Shown here in pieces: positions 17,975-27,430 of a DNA stretch of 64,000 nt (within the stretch, counting starts at the first letter, position 1; each line of letters begins with the position of its first letter). The DNA comes from Sphingobium chlorophenolicum (GTDB taxonomy: Bacteria; Pseudomonadota; Alphaproteobacteria; Sphingomonadales; Sphingomonadaceae), in the NCBI RefSeq assembly GCF_000722875.1, contig NZ_JFHR01000002.1, forward strand, positions 1-64,000, given 5' to 3'. The position numbers were made by a program, and so were the translations under genes. The notes beneath the pieces are model-generated. The model was not told the origin of the DNA, searched no databases, and saw only the letters and a list, made by a program, of their open reading frames with translations.

Positions 17975-18970
17975 ATGCTGGTTCAGAAAGATAGCCTCGC
18001 CCTGATTGGCAACACGCCGTTGGTGCGTCTTGCCGGTCCGTCCGAAGAGACGGGTTGCGACATTTACGCCAAGTGCGAATTCGCTAATCCCGGCGCTTCG
18101 GTAAAGGACCGGGCGGCGCTGTTCATCGTCAACGATGCCGAGGAAAAGGGGCTGTTGAAGCCCGGTGGCACCATTGTCGAGGGGACGGCGGGCAATACCG
18201 GCATCGGCCTGGCGCTGGTGGCCAATGCCAAGGGGTATAAGTCGATCATCGTCATGCCGGAGACGCAGAGCCGGGAGAAGATGGACACGCTCCGCGCCCT
18301 GGGCGCGGAGCTGGTGACGGTGCCGGCGGCGGCTTATTCGAATCCTGGGCATTTCGTGCACACCTCCCGCCGTCTGGCCGAGGAGACGGAGGGCGCGATC
18401 TGGGCCAACCAGTTCGACAATATCGCCAACCGCAAGGCGCATATCATCGGCACGGCGGAAGAAATCTGGACCCAGATGGACGGGCAGATCGACGGTTTTA
18501 CCTGCGCGGCGGGGACTGGCGGGACGATTGCGGGCGTCGGTCTGGGGCTGAAGGCGCATGATGAGAATATCACCATCGCGCTCAGCGATCCGCATGGGGC
18601 GGCGCTCTATAATTATTATGCCCATGGCGAGTTGAAGGCGGAAGGGTCTTCGGTGGCCGAGGGCATCGGGCAGGGGCGCGTCACCGCCAATCTGGAAGGC
18701 GCGCCGATCGATACGCAATTCCGCATTTCCGATGAGGAAGGGCTGCTGTGGGTGCGGCGTCTGCTGGCGGAGGAAGGGCTGTGCCTGGGCCTATCGTCGG
18801 GCATCAATGTAGCGGGCGCGGTGGCGCTGGCGAAGCAGCTTGGGCCGGGCAAGCGGATCGCCACCATTTTGTGCGATACCGGATTCCGTTATCTTTCAAC
18901 GCTCTATAATCGTGAGTGGCTGGAATCGAAGGGGTTGACTGTCTTCCCCTGGCTCGCGCACACTCGTTGA
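17975..18970 (+). CDS. cysK: Cysteine synthase A (O-acetylserine sulfhydrylase)
   Basis: A 331-residue PLP enzyme making cysteine from O-acetylserine and sulfide. The Schiff-base Lys lies in NPGASVKDRAAL (about residue 46), the substrate loop is EGTAGNTGIGLA, the phosphate loop GTGGTIAGVG, and the C-terminal ILCDTGFRYLSTLYN matches CysK. ATG 17975 is chosen by homology of the N-terminus (QKDSLALIGNTPLVRL); a GTG two codons upstream is possible, and the open frame extends further. The gene stands alone. Confidence 0.9.
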   Translation: MLVQKDSLALIGNTPLVRLAGPSEETGCDIYAKCEFANPGASVKDRAALFIVNDAEEKGLLKPGGTIVEGTAGNTGIGLALVANAKGYKSIIVMPETQSREKMDTLRALGAELVTVPAAAYSNPGHFVHTSRRLAEETEGAIWANQFDNIANRKAHIIGTAEEIWTQMDGQIDGFTCAAGTGGTIAGVGLGLKAHDENITIALSDPHGAALYNYYAHGELKAEGSSVAEGIGQGRVTANLEGAPIDTQFRISDEEGLLWVRRLLAEEGLCLGLSSGINVAGAVALAKQLGPGKRIATILCDTGFRYLSTLYNREWLESKGLTVFPWLAHTR

Positions 18971-19012
18971 CTGCCGATACGGGTCTCGGCGGTAAAAGAA
19001 AAAGAGCGCTTC

Positions 19013-19318
19013 ATGGCTGAAACACCCCGCCAACAGGAAGGGTTGCAGCGTGTCCAGATTGGCCTAACCGGCCTGGCGGGCGTGGTGTTGCTCGTGGGTC
19101 TGGCGAATATCGTGATCGACAAGGCGCGGATCGACGATCCGTCGGTGCCGCCACCGACAGTGCCGACGCTGGACGTCAATGCGGTGTCGCCCAAGGAGCC
19201 GCTGGCGGAGCTGGGCGTGCAGCCCGCGCCGGAACAGGCGCCGATCGTGCCGGATTTGCAGCCGGACCCGAATTTGAAGAAACCCATGGATCGCGAGATT
19301 CCGCCGGCTTCGCGCTGA
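19013..19318 (+). CDS. Small single-pass membrane protein of unknown function
   Basis: A 101-residue protein with one membrane helix (about residues 15-36, VQIGLTGLAGVVLLVGLANI) and a Pro-rich acidic C-terminal tail that would lie in the periplasm. I do not recognise a family. The downstream membrane protein starts on the next base after its stop, so the two are likely co-translated and may form one complex. Confidence 0.65.
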   Translation: MAETPRQQEGLQRVQIGLTGLAGVVLLVGLANIVIDKARIDDPSVPPPTVPTLDVNAVSPKEPLAELGVQPAPEQAPIVPDLQPDPNLKKPMDREIPPASR

Positions 19319-20620
19319 TTGGCGGCGGGTTTGGCCTTGAGGGCTGCGTTTCGGACATTTTTGATGTTGGGCCTGCCGGGCGTGCTGGTGCTGCTCTGCG
19401 GCTTGCCTGTGCTGTTGCGGACGGGGCAGGTCGATCCGCGTGGGTGGATGGTTCCGGCGTTGTTGCTGGTTCCGACCGCTGCCTTGATCCGGCGGTGGCT
19501 GGGTGAGGGGGCGGTCTGGTGGTCAGGGCTGGGAACGATTGGGGTAGTGCTGTCCTGCGCGTTTCTGACGGCTTGGCAGGTGCCGGGATTGGTACCGAAT
19601 CTATGGTTTCTGGCTGTTGTTCTGGCGGCGACGGTTGCCGGATCGATGTTCCGTGGTCCTGCGAAGGCAGGAACCCAACTCCGCTCTCTGAACTGGGCTC
19701 CTGCCTTCGCAGGAGCACGGCAGATGGTGGCGCTGGGATTGGCTCTGTCGACCTTGGTGGCGTGTTGGTTCGCGAGTGAGCCTCGCATAGAAGGCTTGCC
19801 GGGGAAGCGGCCCCAACTGGCGGTTATCAGCGGCCTGCCGCTCTTCTGGCGCGAGAATGGCGTCAAAGCGGATGCACCCATCATCACCGTCCTTCGCCAG
19901 CGTTTTGACGTAGAGCCAGTCGACAGTCCTCTCGCTCTGAAAAATGGCCGCGCCAAGCTGCTGCTGCTCGCGCAGCCGCGGGCCTTTTCGATGGACGAAC
20001 TGGTCGCCCTCGACGCCTGGATCGGGAAGGCCGGCAAGGCGCTGATTCTGGCCGATCCGGAATTGCGCTGGCCGATGGACTTGCCGCTGGGCGATCGGCG
20101 CAGGCCGCCTGCTGTGACCTTGCTAGGCGCGATGGTCGAATATTGGGGGGTGAAATTGCTGCCGCCCGAAGCGGGTGAAAAGCGCCATTTTCTGGGGGAT
20201 GGGCGGGTTCTGACCGTTTATGCGGCTTCGGGTTTCGACAAGGCCGAGCCGGATTGCCGTATCGGGGGGGGTGGTCTGGTTGCGCATTGCATGGTGGGGA
20301 AGGGGACCGCCACCATCGTGGCCGATGCGGACCTGATCGATGATCGGCTCTGGCTGGCCGATCCCGCAAGGCCGTTGGAGCCGGATCGGTGGACTGCCGA
20401 TACGCCTCAATTCGTCGCCGGAGTTTTGGGGGCAAAACTTCCCGATGGTCGGCGTTGGGTCCGGTCGGGGGACGTGCTGGTCAATGCCGTTCGTTGGGCG
20501 ATTTTGACTGGGATTCTCTGGGCGGGATTGGGAACGGCGCTGTTCTGGCGACGGAAGAAGCCTCCCTTGGGCCTTTCCTCGCCTCGTCCTGCCCTTATGA
20601 AACCGAAAAATGGGGATTAA
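19319..20620 (+). CDS. Polytopic membrane protein, ABC-type/GldG-DUF4350-like, with a repeat insert
   Basis: A 433-residue protein with membrane helices near residues 12-35, 42-57, 75-110 and 135-155, then a soluble domain (about 160-390, VDSPLALKNGRAKLLLLAQP, AFSMDELVALDAWIGKAGKA) and a final helix at about 397-417. The soluble part resembles the DUF4350/GldG-type domains found with ABC permeases, but this is a loose likeness. TTG at 19319 directly follows the upstream stop. Residues about 111-134 are encoded by a palindromic repeat (19651-19720) and are probably not part of the ancestral protein. No ATPase gene is adjacent. Confidence 0.6.
   Translation: MAAGLALRAAFRTFLMLGLPGVLVLLCGLPVLLRTGQVDPRGWMVPALLLVPTAALIRRWLGEGAVWWSGLGTIGVVLSCAFLTAWQVPGLVPNLWFLAVVLAATVAGSMFRGPAKAGTQLRSLNWAPAFAGARQMVALGLALSTLVACWFASEPRIEGLPGKRPQLAVISGLPLFWRENGVKADAPIITVLRQRFDVEPVDSPLALKNGRAKLLLLAQPRAFSMDELVALDAWIGKAGKALILADPELRWPMDLPLGDRRRPPAVTLLGAMVEYWGVKLLPPEAGEKRHFLGDGRVLTVYAASGFDKAEPDCRIGGGGLVAHCMVGKGTATIVADADLIDDRLWLADPARPLEPDRWTADTPQFVAGVLGAKLPDGRRWVRSGDVLVNAVRWAILTGILWAGLGTALFWRRKKPPLGLSSPRPALMKPKNGD
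19651..19720. repeat. Palindromic repeat, family C, inside a coding region
   Basis: Arms 19651-19677 and 19694-19720 match at 25 of 27 positions as an inverted repeat with the core CCTGCGAAGGCAGGA. It is read in frame as about 23 residues (PAKAGTQ...APAFAGA). Copies of the family lie at 29208-29298, 49316-49385 and 58317-58342. Confidence 0.85.
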
Positions 20621-20641
20621 ATACCAGAACAAAACAGGATT

Positions 20642-20666
20642 TCCCGGCTTTTCCCAAAATATCCCT
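20642..20666 (-). promoter_or_regulatory. Candidate MraZ operator: three repeats at 10-bp spacing
   Basis: Read on the minus strand, the site is AGGGA, TGGGA and CGGGA, each separated by exactly 5 bases. MraZ of Escherichia coli binds TGGGN direct repeats with 5-base spacers upstream of its own operon, so spacing and core match. The site is about 140 bases before mraZ, outside coding DNA, and in the opposite orientation to the operon. The operon promoter should be near; I could not fix -35 and -10 boxes. Confidence 0.45.
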
Positions 20667-20803
20667 TTTCTTGAACCCCGTGGCTTGGTATTTGAAAGCC
20701 ATAGGGGTTTGTCAGGCTTTGTTAGTCCTGTGAGCCGGGTCGTCGTCGTGGCGATCCGGTTGGCGACGGCCTGCGCCCTGAAGCAAAGGGGCAGCGGTCC
20801 AAC

Positions 20804-21301
20804 GTGTCGGAAACCATTCTCTATACGGGCAACGCGTTCAGCGTCGCGGACGGCAAGGGCCGTTTCGTGCTGCCCCTGGAGATGCGTCGGCAGGTCAAGC
20901 TGTCCAGCGGCAATGAAACGCGGCTTTTCCTCTCGGTCCATGGCGGCAACCCCTGCGCCACGGCCTTTGGAGAATCGCACCGCCGTTTCCTGTTCACCGA
21001 GGTCGAGGAACTGGCCCGCGAAGCCCGCGCTGCCGGACGCGATTACGACGCCGATCTGGAACTGGAACGGCGGCTCGGCACCATAGAGGAGGTAAATTTC
21101 GACGAAGGCGGCCGTTTCGCCATGCACCCCGATATCAAAGACGAATATGGCATCACCGATGCCGTCTTCTTCTATGGCGTGGGCCGTTACATCCAGATCT
21201 GGAAGCCCGAAACGCTGGTCGACAGCAAGGACCGTCCGGAACTGATCCGCAACAAGGTGCGGCGCTGGCTGGACCAGCGGGCGGCGGGAGGTGGCAAGTG
21301 A
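20804..21301 (+). CDS. mraZ: Transcriptional regulator MraZ
   Basis: A 165-residue MraZ with two SpoVT/AbrB-like DNA-binding halves ([13 protein letters not shown] at about residue 14 and [20 protein letters not shown] at about 95). MraZ binds repeats upstream of its own operon and represses the dcw cluster. GTG 20804 is the first start giving the family N-terminus ([14 protein letters not shown]). The stop overlaps rsmH as GTGA. First gene of the dcw cluster. Confidence 0.93.
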   Translation: MSETILYTGNAFSVADGKGRFVLPLEMRRQVKLSSGNETRLFLSVHGGNPCATAFGESHRRFLFTEVEELAREARAAGRDYDADLELERRLGTIEEVNFDEGGRFAMHPDIKDEYGITDAVFFYGVGRYIQIWKPETLVDSKDRPELIRNKVRRWLDQRAAGGGK

Positions 21302-22263
21302 CCGCTTCCGTCGATCCTGCCAAAGACCCGGATCGCCATATCCCGGTGCTGATCGAAGAAGTGCTCGACGCCCTCGCCATCAACCCCGGCGAGGCGCATG
21401 TCGACGGCACGTTCGGAGCGGGTGGCTATTCCAGCGCCATGGCGGCGAAGGGGGCGAAGGTGTTCGCCTTCGACCGCGATCCCGATGCGATCCGCGAAGG
21501 GCAGGCGCTGGCCGATGCGCAGGGCATTACCCTGATCGCGGGCGAATTTTCCCGGATGGAGGCGTTGCTGGCTGAGCGCGGCGTGACTTCGGTTGCGGGC
21601 GTGACGCTGGATATCGGCGTGTCCTCCATGCAGTTGGACCGGCCGGAGCGGGGCTTTTCCTTTCAGGGCGACGGGCCGCTCGACATGACGATGAGCCAGA
21701 GCGGGATGAATGCCGCCGATTTCCTGAACAATGCCCCTGAAGAAGAAATCGCCAACATTCTTTATCGCTATGGCGAGGAGCCGCGCTCGCGTCGGGTGGC
21801 GAAGGCGATTGTCGAGGCGCGCCCGCTGGAGCGCACCGGGCAGTTGGCGAATGTCGTGCGCAAGGCGCTTGGTCACAAGCCGCATGACAAGAAAGACCCG
21901 GCCACCCGGACCTTCCAGGCGATCCGCATCCATGTGAACCGCGAACTGGAAGAATTGGAGCGCGGGCTGGAAGCGGCGGAGGCGATACTGGAAGAGGGCG
22001 GCCGATTGGCGGTCGTGACCTTCCACAGCCTTGAGGACCGCATCGTCAAGCAGTTCCTGCGCAATCGCAGCGGCGGGGATGCGGGCGGATCGCGCCATCT
22101 GCCGCAGAAGCATTCCGGACCTGCGCCGACCTTCGCCAAACCCGCCAAGGCGGTGCGGCCCGGAGAGGCGGAATTGGCCCGTAACCTCAGGGCCCGTTCC
22201 GCCACGCTGCGCAGCGCCATTCGTACCGCCGCCCCTGTTTCTCCCCGGAGTGTCCGTCCATGA
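21298..22263 (+). CDS. rsmH: 16S rRNA (cytosine-1402-N4) methyltransferase
   Basis: A 321-residue RsmH (MraW), which methylates C1402 in the decoding centre. The N-terminal [13 protein letters not shown] and [13 protein letters not shown] (SAM-binding loop), [21 protein letters not shown], and the C-terminal [12 protein letters not shown] are all family signatures. GTG 21298 overlaps the mraZ stop; its own stop overlaps ftsL by 4 bases. Confidence 0.95.
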   Translation: MTASVDPAKDPDRHIPVLIEEVLDALAINPGEAHVDGTFGAGGYSSAMAAKGAKVFAFDRDPDAIREGQALADAQGITLIAGEFSRMEALLAERGVTSVAGVTLDIGVSSMQLDRPERGFSFQGDGPLDMTMSQSGMNAADFLNNAPEEEIANILYRYGEEPRSRRVAKAIVEARPLERTGQLANVVRKALGHKPHDKKDPATRTFQAIRIHVNRELEELERGLEAAEAILEEGGRLAVVTFHSLEDRIVKQFLRNRSGGDAGGSRHLPQKHSGPAPTFAKPAKAVRPGEAELARNLRARSATLRSAIRTAAPVSPRSVRP

Positions 22264-22913
22264 TCGCGGTCAAGAGATTGCAGAGCCTGATCTGGATTCT
22301 TCTCGTCGCCCTGGGCGCGCTGGGTGCCTATATGGTGTCGCTGAAGGTCGCGACCGAGCGCAACGAATTGATGAAGGTGCGGGTCCAGATTGCGCGGACG
22401 AAGGCCGACATCCGCTATCTGGAGACGGAGTTCAGCGCGCGGGCCAATATGCGGCAGTTGGAGCGCTGGAATCAGGACGATTTCATGTATGCGACGCCGA
22501 CCGCCCAGCAATATCTGGCTGGCGAGCGCGCTTTGGCGCATCTGGACGGGGTTCAGCCGAACGGGCCGGACTATGTCGCGCCGCCGGTGATGGTGGCGAT
22601 GGTGCAGACGCCCGCCGACTTGCCCTCCGCGCCGCAGGCGGCCCCTGCCAGCCCCGCCGCGACCCAGATTCGCAGCGATATCGCCGTGATCCGCGAAGCC
22701 CATGCCGCCGACAATGTCGACAAGCTGGCCAAGGCCGTGCCAGTCAAGACGGCGAAGGAAAAGGCGAAGGACGACGCCGATACTTCGAAACCCAATCCCG
22801 TTGCCCGCCGAGCAGAGCGAATGGCGATGCTGGACGCGAAACTGCTGGACGACAGCACGCTGGGCGACCTGACCGCGCAGGCGAAGCGCGAACGGCGCAA
22901 GGGGGATCGCTGA
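22260..22913 (+). CDS. ftsL: Cell division protein FtsL-like
   Basis: A 217-residue bitopic membrane protein between rsmH and ftsI, the fixed position of ftsL. One helix (about residues 8-27, [18 protein letters not shown]) is followed by a coiled-coil-like segment ([20 protein letters not shown]). It is longer than enterobacterial FtsL because of a C-terminal extension rich in Ala and Lys, as in other sphingomonads. FtsL joins FtsB and FtsQ to activate FtsW-FtsI. Identity rests on position and topology since FtsL sequence is poorly conserved. Confidence 0.85.
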   Translation: MIAVKRLQSLIWILLVALGALGAYMVSLKVATERNELMKVRVQIARTKADIRYLETEFSARANMRQLERWNQDDFMYATPTAQQYLAGERALAHLDGVQPNGPDYVAPPVMVAMVQTPADLPSAPQAAPASPAATQIRSDIAVIREAHAADNVDKLAKAVPVKTAKEKAKDDADTSKPNPVARRAERMAMLDAKLLDDSTLGDLTAQAKRERRKGDR

Positions 22914-22914
22914 C

Positions 22915-24615
22915 ATGGCGACGATCATCGTCCAGCCGGGGGGAGCGAGAGCGGGCAAGCAGCGCGTCGACCTGACGACGATCGCGCATAACCGGCTTAT
23001 GCTGCTGCTGATCCTGTTCATGCTCATTACGGGCGTGGTGATCCTGCGGCTGACCTGGGTCGGGATTTTCGCGGGGAGCGGGCGCGGGGGCGATGTCGCG
23101 GCGGGCCTGCCCGCCCGTGCCGATATCGTGGATCGCAATGGGGTGCCTTTGGCGCGGACGATGGACGCCTATTCCATCGCGGCGCGGCCGTCCAAGTTGA
23201 TCAGCGATCCCGCCGATCTTGCCCGCAAACTGCATGAAATCTTCCCGGATGAGCCGGAGGCGGCCTTCTACAAGAAGCTGACCGGCAAGGGTTGGGCCTA
23301 TCTGCGCCGCCGGGCGCTGCCGGAGGAAGTGGCGGCGGTGAATGCGCTGGGCGAGATCGGCATCGAATTTCCGCGTGAGAAGGAGCGGCTCTATCCGCAG
23401 CGCACTTTGGCGGCGCATGTGCTGGGCTTCGCGCCCGACGCGGACGGCAAGGGCGGCATGGGCGTAGAGGCGGCGTTCAACGACCGACTGACCGACGCGG
23501 CGCTGCGCGGGCAGCCCTTCGCCATGTCCATCGACAGCCGGGTGCAGGGCGCGCTGGAGAGCGAGCTTTACGCGCAACTGGTGCAGACGCGGGCGAAGGG
23601 CGCGAGCGGCGTCATCCTGGACGCCAATAGCGGCGAAGTGATCGCCATGGCGTCTATTCCCGTCTTCGATCCCAACAAGCTGCAAAATTATGCGGGCAAG
23701 TCGTGCAGCGAATCGCCGCTCTGCAACCATATGGTGCAGGCGCGCTATGAATTGGGGTCGGCGTTCAAGCCGCTGTCGATTGCCGCCGCGATGGACCGGG
23801 GTGTCGTCACCTCCATGTCCAAAACCTATGACGCGACGGCGCCGCTCGGCATTGCCGGTTTCCGCATCAAGGACGACCATCCACTCGGCCGCTGGATCAA
23901 CGTGCCGGAAATATTGGTGCACAGTTCCAACATCGGCACGGCGCGGATCGCGGACCAGATGGGCGCGGAGCCTTTGCAGCATCTTTTCCGGGAGTTGCAC
24001 TTCGACCAGCGGGCGCCCATCGAACTCAACGAGCGCGCCGGTACGCTGTGGCCCGCCAATTGGGGGCGCATCACCACGCTCACTGTTTCCTATGGCCATG
24101 GCATCGCCGTGACGCCTTTGCATCTCGCTTCGGCTTATGCGGCGCTGGTGAATGGCGGGCTGTGGCGGCCTGCTACGCTGCGCAAATTGAAGGCGGAAGA
24201 GGTGCCGGAGGGGCGTCGCGTCTTTTCCGCCGCAACCAGCGCCCGGATGCGGCAACTGTTGCGCATGATCGTGGCGGCGGGTACAGGTCGCAGCGCCGAC
24301 GCCAAGGGATACCGGGTGGGCGGCAAGACGGGTTCCGCCGAAAAGCCCCAAGAGGGGCGGTACAACAAGACTTCGCTGGTGACGACTTTCGCTTCTGCCT
24401 TCCCGATGGACAATCCGCGCTATGTGGTCCTCGTCACCATGGACGAGGCGACGGGCCAATATGGCCTGCGCACGGCGGCCTGGACCGCCGCGCCGGTGGT
24501 GAAGCGGGTGGTGGAACGCACCGGGCCGATGCTGGGCGTGCTGCCCGACGAGCGGCGGGACGTAGACATTTCCGACCTGATGCCGTTGCTGCACGGCGAC
24601 AAGGAGAAAGAATAA
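22915..24615 (+). CDS. ftsI: Septal peptidoglycan transpeptidase FtsI (PBP3)
   Basis: A 566-residue class B penicillin-binding protein that cross-links septal peptidoglycan with FtsW. It has a short cytoplasmic tail, one membrane helix (about residues 26-46), the PBP dimerisation domain (RADIVDRNGVPLART) and the transpeptidase with its three motifs: active-site SAFK in ELGSAFKPLSI (about 281), SSN in HSSNIGTARIA (about 340) and KTG in GGKTGSAEKP (about 470). It starts 1 base after ftsL and its TAA overlaps the murE ATG. Confidence 0.95.
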   Translation: MATIIVQPGGARAGKQRVDLTTIAHNRLMLLLILFMLITGVVILRLTWVGIFAGSGRGGDVAAGLPARADIVDRNGVPLARTMDAYSIAARPSKLISDPADLARKLHEIFPDEPEAAFYKKLTGKGWAYLRRRALPEEVAAVNALGEIGIEFPREKERLYPQRTLAAHVLGFAPDADGKGGMGVEAAFNDRLTDAALRGQPFAMSIDSRVQGALESELYAQLVQTRAKGASGVILDANSGEVIAMASIPVFDPNKLQNYAGKSCSESPLCNHMVQARYELGSAFKPLSIAAAMDRGVVTSMSKTYDATAPLGIAGFRIKDDHPLGRWINVPEILVHSSNIGTARIADQMGAEPLQHLFRELHFDQRAPIELNERAGTLWPANWGRITTLTVSYGHGIAVTPLHLASAYAALVNGGLWRPATLRKLKAEEVPEGRRVFSAATSARMRQLLRMIVAAGTGRSADAKGYRVGGKTGSAEKPQEGRYNKTSLVTTFASAFPMDNPRYVVLVTMDEATGQYGLRTAAWTAAPVVKRVVERTGPMLGVLPDERRDVDISDLMPLLHGDKEKE

Positions 24616-26057
24616 TGCGCCTCGGGTCGCTGATCGAGGAGCAGGATGCGAAGCTCGGCGCCGGGGCGTATCTGGACGTTCCGGTGTCGGGCTTCGCAAT
24701 CGATAACCGGAAGGTCGCGCCGGGCACTGTGTTCGGGGCCTTCCAGGGCGCGCGGGTGAATGGCGAGGACTTCATCCCCGCCGCCGTGCAGGCCGGGGCC
24801 GTGGCGGTCGTTGCCCGGCCCGAAGCGAAGGTCGAGGGCGCGATCCATATCGCTTCCGACAATCCGCGCCGCCTGTTCGCGCAACTGGCGGCGCGCTATT
24901 TCGCGCCCTTTCCGGAGGTGACGGTCGCCGTCACCGGGACCAACGGCAAGACATCCACGGTGGAACTGACGCGCCAGTTGTGGCGGATGCTGGGGCATCA
25001 TTCGGCCTCCATCGGGACTTTGGGCGTCACCACTTCGGTCGATCAGGTATCGACGGGCCTCACCACGCCGGACATCGTGACCTTCCTGTCCAACATGTCC
25101 GGCTTGAAGCGCGAGGGCATCACCCATGCCGCGTTCGAGGCGTCGAGCCATGGTCTGGCGCAATATCGCACCGAAGGGCTGCCGGTGTCGGCGGCGGCCT
25201 TCACCAACCTGTCGCGGGATCATCTCGATTATCATGGCGACATGGACAGCTATTTCGAGGCCAAGATGCGGCTGTTCGACGAGGTTGTCGCTCCGCAGGG
25301 GGCGGCGGTCGTCTGGGCCGATGACGAGTGGTCGGACAAGGTCATCCAGCGGGCTACGAAGCGGGGGCTTCGTGTGCTGAGCGTCGGGGTGCAGGGGCAG
25401 GCCTTGCGGCTTGCCAACCGCACCCCGACCCAGTTGGGCCAGGCGCTGGAAGTCGAGGTCGATGGCGACCTCTATAAGGTCAACCTGCCGCTGATCGGCG
25501 CCTATCAGGCGGCCAACGCGCTGACCGCCGCCGCGCTGGTAATCGCGGGCGGCGAGGATGTAGGCAAGGTGCTGGAACTGCTGGGCCGGGTGCAGCCGGT
25601 GCGCGGGCGTCTGGAGCGGGCGGTGATCACGCGGGCCGGTGCGCCGGTCTATGTCGATTATGCCCATACGCCTGATGGCCTACGCGCCGCCATAGAGGCG
25701 CTGCGGCCGCATACGAAGGGCAGGCTGATCGCCCTGTTTGGCGCGGGTGGGGATCGCGATGCGGGCAAGCGGCCGCAAATGGGCAAGGTCGCCGCCGACT
25801 TGGCCGATCATGTGATCGTGACCGACGACAACCCGCGCTCGGAGGAGCCTTCCTCCATCCGCGCCGCCGTCATGGCGGGCGCGCCAGGGGCGGAGGAGAT
25901 TGGCGGACGCCGCGCCGCTATCGCCGCCGCCATTGCGCAGGCCGGAGCGGATGATATCGTGCTGCTCGCGGGCAAGGGACATGAGCAGGGGCAGATTATC
26001 GGCGACCGGGTGCTGCCTTTCGATGACGTGACTGTGGCGCGGGAATGCGCCGGATGA
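24615..26057 (+). CDS. murE: UDP-MurNAc-tripeptide synthetase MurE (meso-DAP type)
   Basis: A 480-residue Mur ligase adding the third residue of the stem peptide. The ATP loop is AVTGTNGKTSTVEL (about residue 112), and the diaminopimelate-recognition motif is DNPR at residues 405-408, so the peptidoglycan should contain meso-DAP. ATG 24615 overlaps the ftsI stop as TAATG; the frame is open far upstream inside ftsI, but only this start gives the family N-terminus. Confidence 0.95.
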   Translation: MRLGSLIEEQDAKLGAGAYLDVPVSGFAIDNRKVAPGTVFGAFQGARVNGEDFIPAAVQAGAVAVVARPEAKVEGAIHIASDNPRRLFAQLAARYFAPFPEVTVAVTGTNGKTSTVELTRQLWRMLGHHSASIGTLGVTTSVDQVSTGLTTPDIVTFLSNMSGLKREGITHAAFEASSHGLAQYRTEGLPVSAAAFTNLSRDHLDYHGDMDSYFEAKMRLFDEVVAPQGAAVVWADDEWSDKVIQRATKRGLRVLSVGVQGQALRLANRTPTQLGQALEVEVDGDLYKVNLPLIGAYQAANALTAAALVIAGGEDVGKVLELLGRVQPVRGRLERAVITRAGAPVYVDYAHTPDGLRAAIEALRPHTKGRLIALFGAGGDRDAGKRPQMGKVAADLADHVIVTDDNPRSEEPSSIRAAVMAGAPGAEEIGGRRAAIAAAIAQAGADDIVLLAGKGHEQGQIIGDRVLPFDDVTVARECAG

Positions 26058-27430
26058 GCGCGCTCTGGACCTCCGAGGAGATTGCGCAGGCAACAGGGGG
26101 CGTCGCTTCGGCGCCCTTCGCCGTTTCTGGCGTGGCGTTCGACAGCCGGGAAGCGACGGACGGCGACCTGTTTGTCGCGATGAAGGGCGAGGCGACCGAC
26201 GGCCATCGCTTCGTGGACAAGGCGTTCGGCCAGGGCGCGGCCGGGGCCATCGTCAGCGAAGCCATCGCCCAGCCCCATGTGCTGGTGCCGGACAGCGCGG
26301 CGGCTTTGGAAGCGCTTGGCCGCGCCTCCCGCGCCCGGATGCAGGGCAAGGTGGTCGGCGTCACCGGATCGGTCGGCAAGACGGGCACCAAGGAAGCCTT
26401 GTTCCATGCCCTCGACCGGATTTGCCCTGGCGAGGTGCATCGTTCGGTCAAGAGCTACAACAACCATGTCGGCGTGCCGCTCAGCCTGTCGCGAATGCCG
26501 CGGGAATCGGCTTATGGCGTGTTCGAAATGGGCATGAACCATGCGGGCGAACTGGCCGCGCTGACCCGGCAGGTGCGGCCGCACGTCGCCATCGTCACCG
26601 CCATCGCGCCCGCCCATATCGAATTTTTCGGCACCGAGGAGAAGATCGCCGAGGCCAAGGCGGAGATTTTCGAGGGGTTGGAACCCGGCGGCACGGCGGT
26701 CATCCCCTATGACAGCCCGCATGTCGCGGCCCTCTATGCGAAGGCTGAGAAGCATGCGGCGCGCATCCTGACCTTCGGGCTCGACAGCGGGGCCGATGTC
26801 CATGCCCGCGAAATGGTGCTTGCGGCGGGAGGGGGCACGCTGGTCACGGCGGCGTTGCCGGGCGTCGAACTGTGCTTCACCGTCGGCGCACCTGGCGAGC
26901 ATTGGGTGTCCAATGCGCTGGCGGTGCTGGCGGCGGTCGAGGCCGTGGGGGGCGATCTGGCGGCGGCTGGCCTCGCGCTGGCGGAGATGCCGGGCTTGCC
27001 GGGGCGTGGCGAGCGGCGGATCGTGCCGGTCGCTGGCGGCGAAGCGCTGCTGATCGATGAAAGCTATAACGCCAATCCGCTGAGCATGGCCGCCACGCTC
27101 AAGCAATTGGGGCGCGAGCAGGCTGGTCGCCGCATCGCCGTGCTGGGCGGGATGCGCGAACTGGGCGACCGCAGCCGGGAGCTGCATGCCGGGCTGGTCG
27201 AGCCGCTGAAGGGGAGCCATGTGGACTATGCCATCCTCGTCGGGGACGAAATGCGGTCTTTGGCCGAGGCGTTGGGCGGCGTGATCGCTTTCGATCATGT
27301 GCCGGATGCGGCAAAGGCGACCGATCTTATTCAAAGTGAAATGCGCGCGGGTGACGCGATATTGGTGAAAGGCTCGAACGGCATCGGCCTGTCGAGGCTC
27401 GTCGCCGCGCTACAGGAAAAGACGAACTGA
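26054..27430 (+). CDS. murF: UDP-MurNAc-pentapeptide synthetase MurF
   Basis: A 458-residue MurF, which adds D-Ala-D-Ala to the UDP-MurNAc tripeptide. Signatures: [21 protein letters not shown]-loop [15 protein letters not shown], and [22 protein letters not shown] 26054 overlaps the murE stop as ATGA; an ATG nine bases earlier is possible. The ddl gene that makes its dipeptide substrate is in the same cluster. Confidence 0.94.
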   Translation: MSALWTSEEIAQATGGVASAPFAVSGVAFDSREATDGDLFVAMKGEATDGHRFVDKAFGQGAAGAIVSEAIAQPHVLVPDSAAALEALGRASRARMQGKVVGVTGSVGKTGTKEALFHALDRICPGEVHRSVKSYNNHVGVPLSLSRMPRESAYGVFEMGMNHAGELAALTRQVRPHVAIVTAIAPAHIEFFGTEEKIAEAKAEIFEGLEPGGTAVIPYDSPHVAALYAKAEKHAARILTFGLDSGADVHAREMVLAAGGGTLVTAALPGVELCFTVGAPGEHWVSNALAVLAAVEAVGGDLAAAGLALAEMPGLPGRGERRIVPVAGGEALLIDESYNANPLSMAATLKQLGREQAGRRIAVLGGMRELGDRSRELHAGLVEPLKGSHVDYAILVGDEMRSLAEALGGVIAFDHVPDAAKATDLIQSEMRAGDAILVKGSNGIGLSRLVAALQEKTN

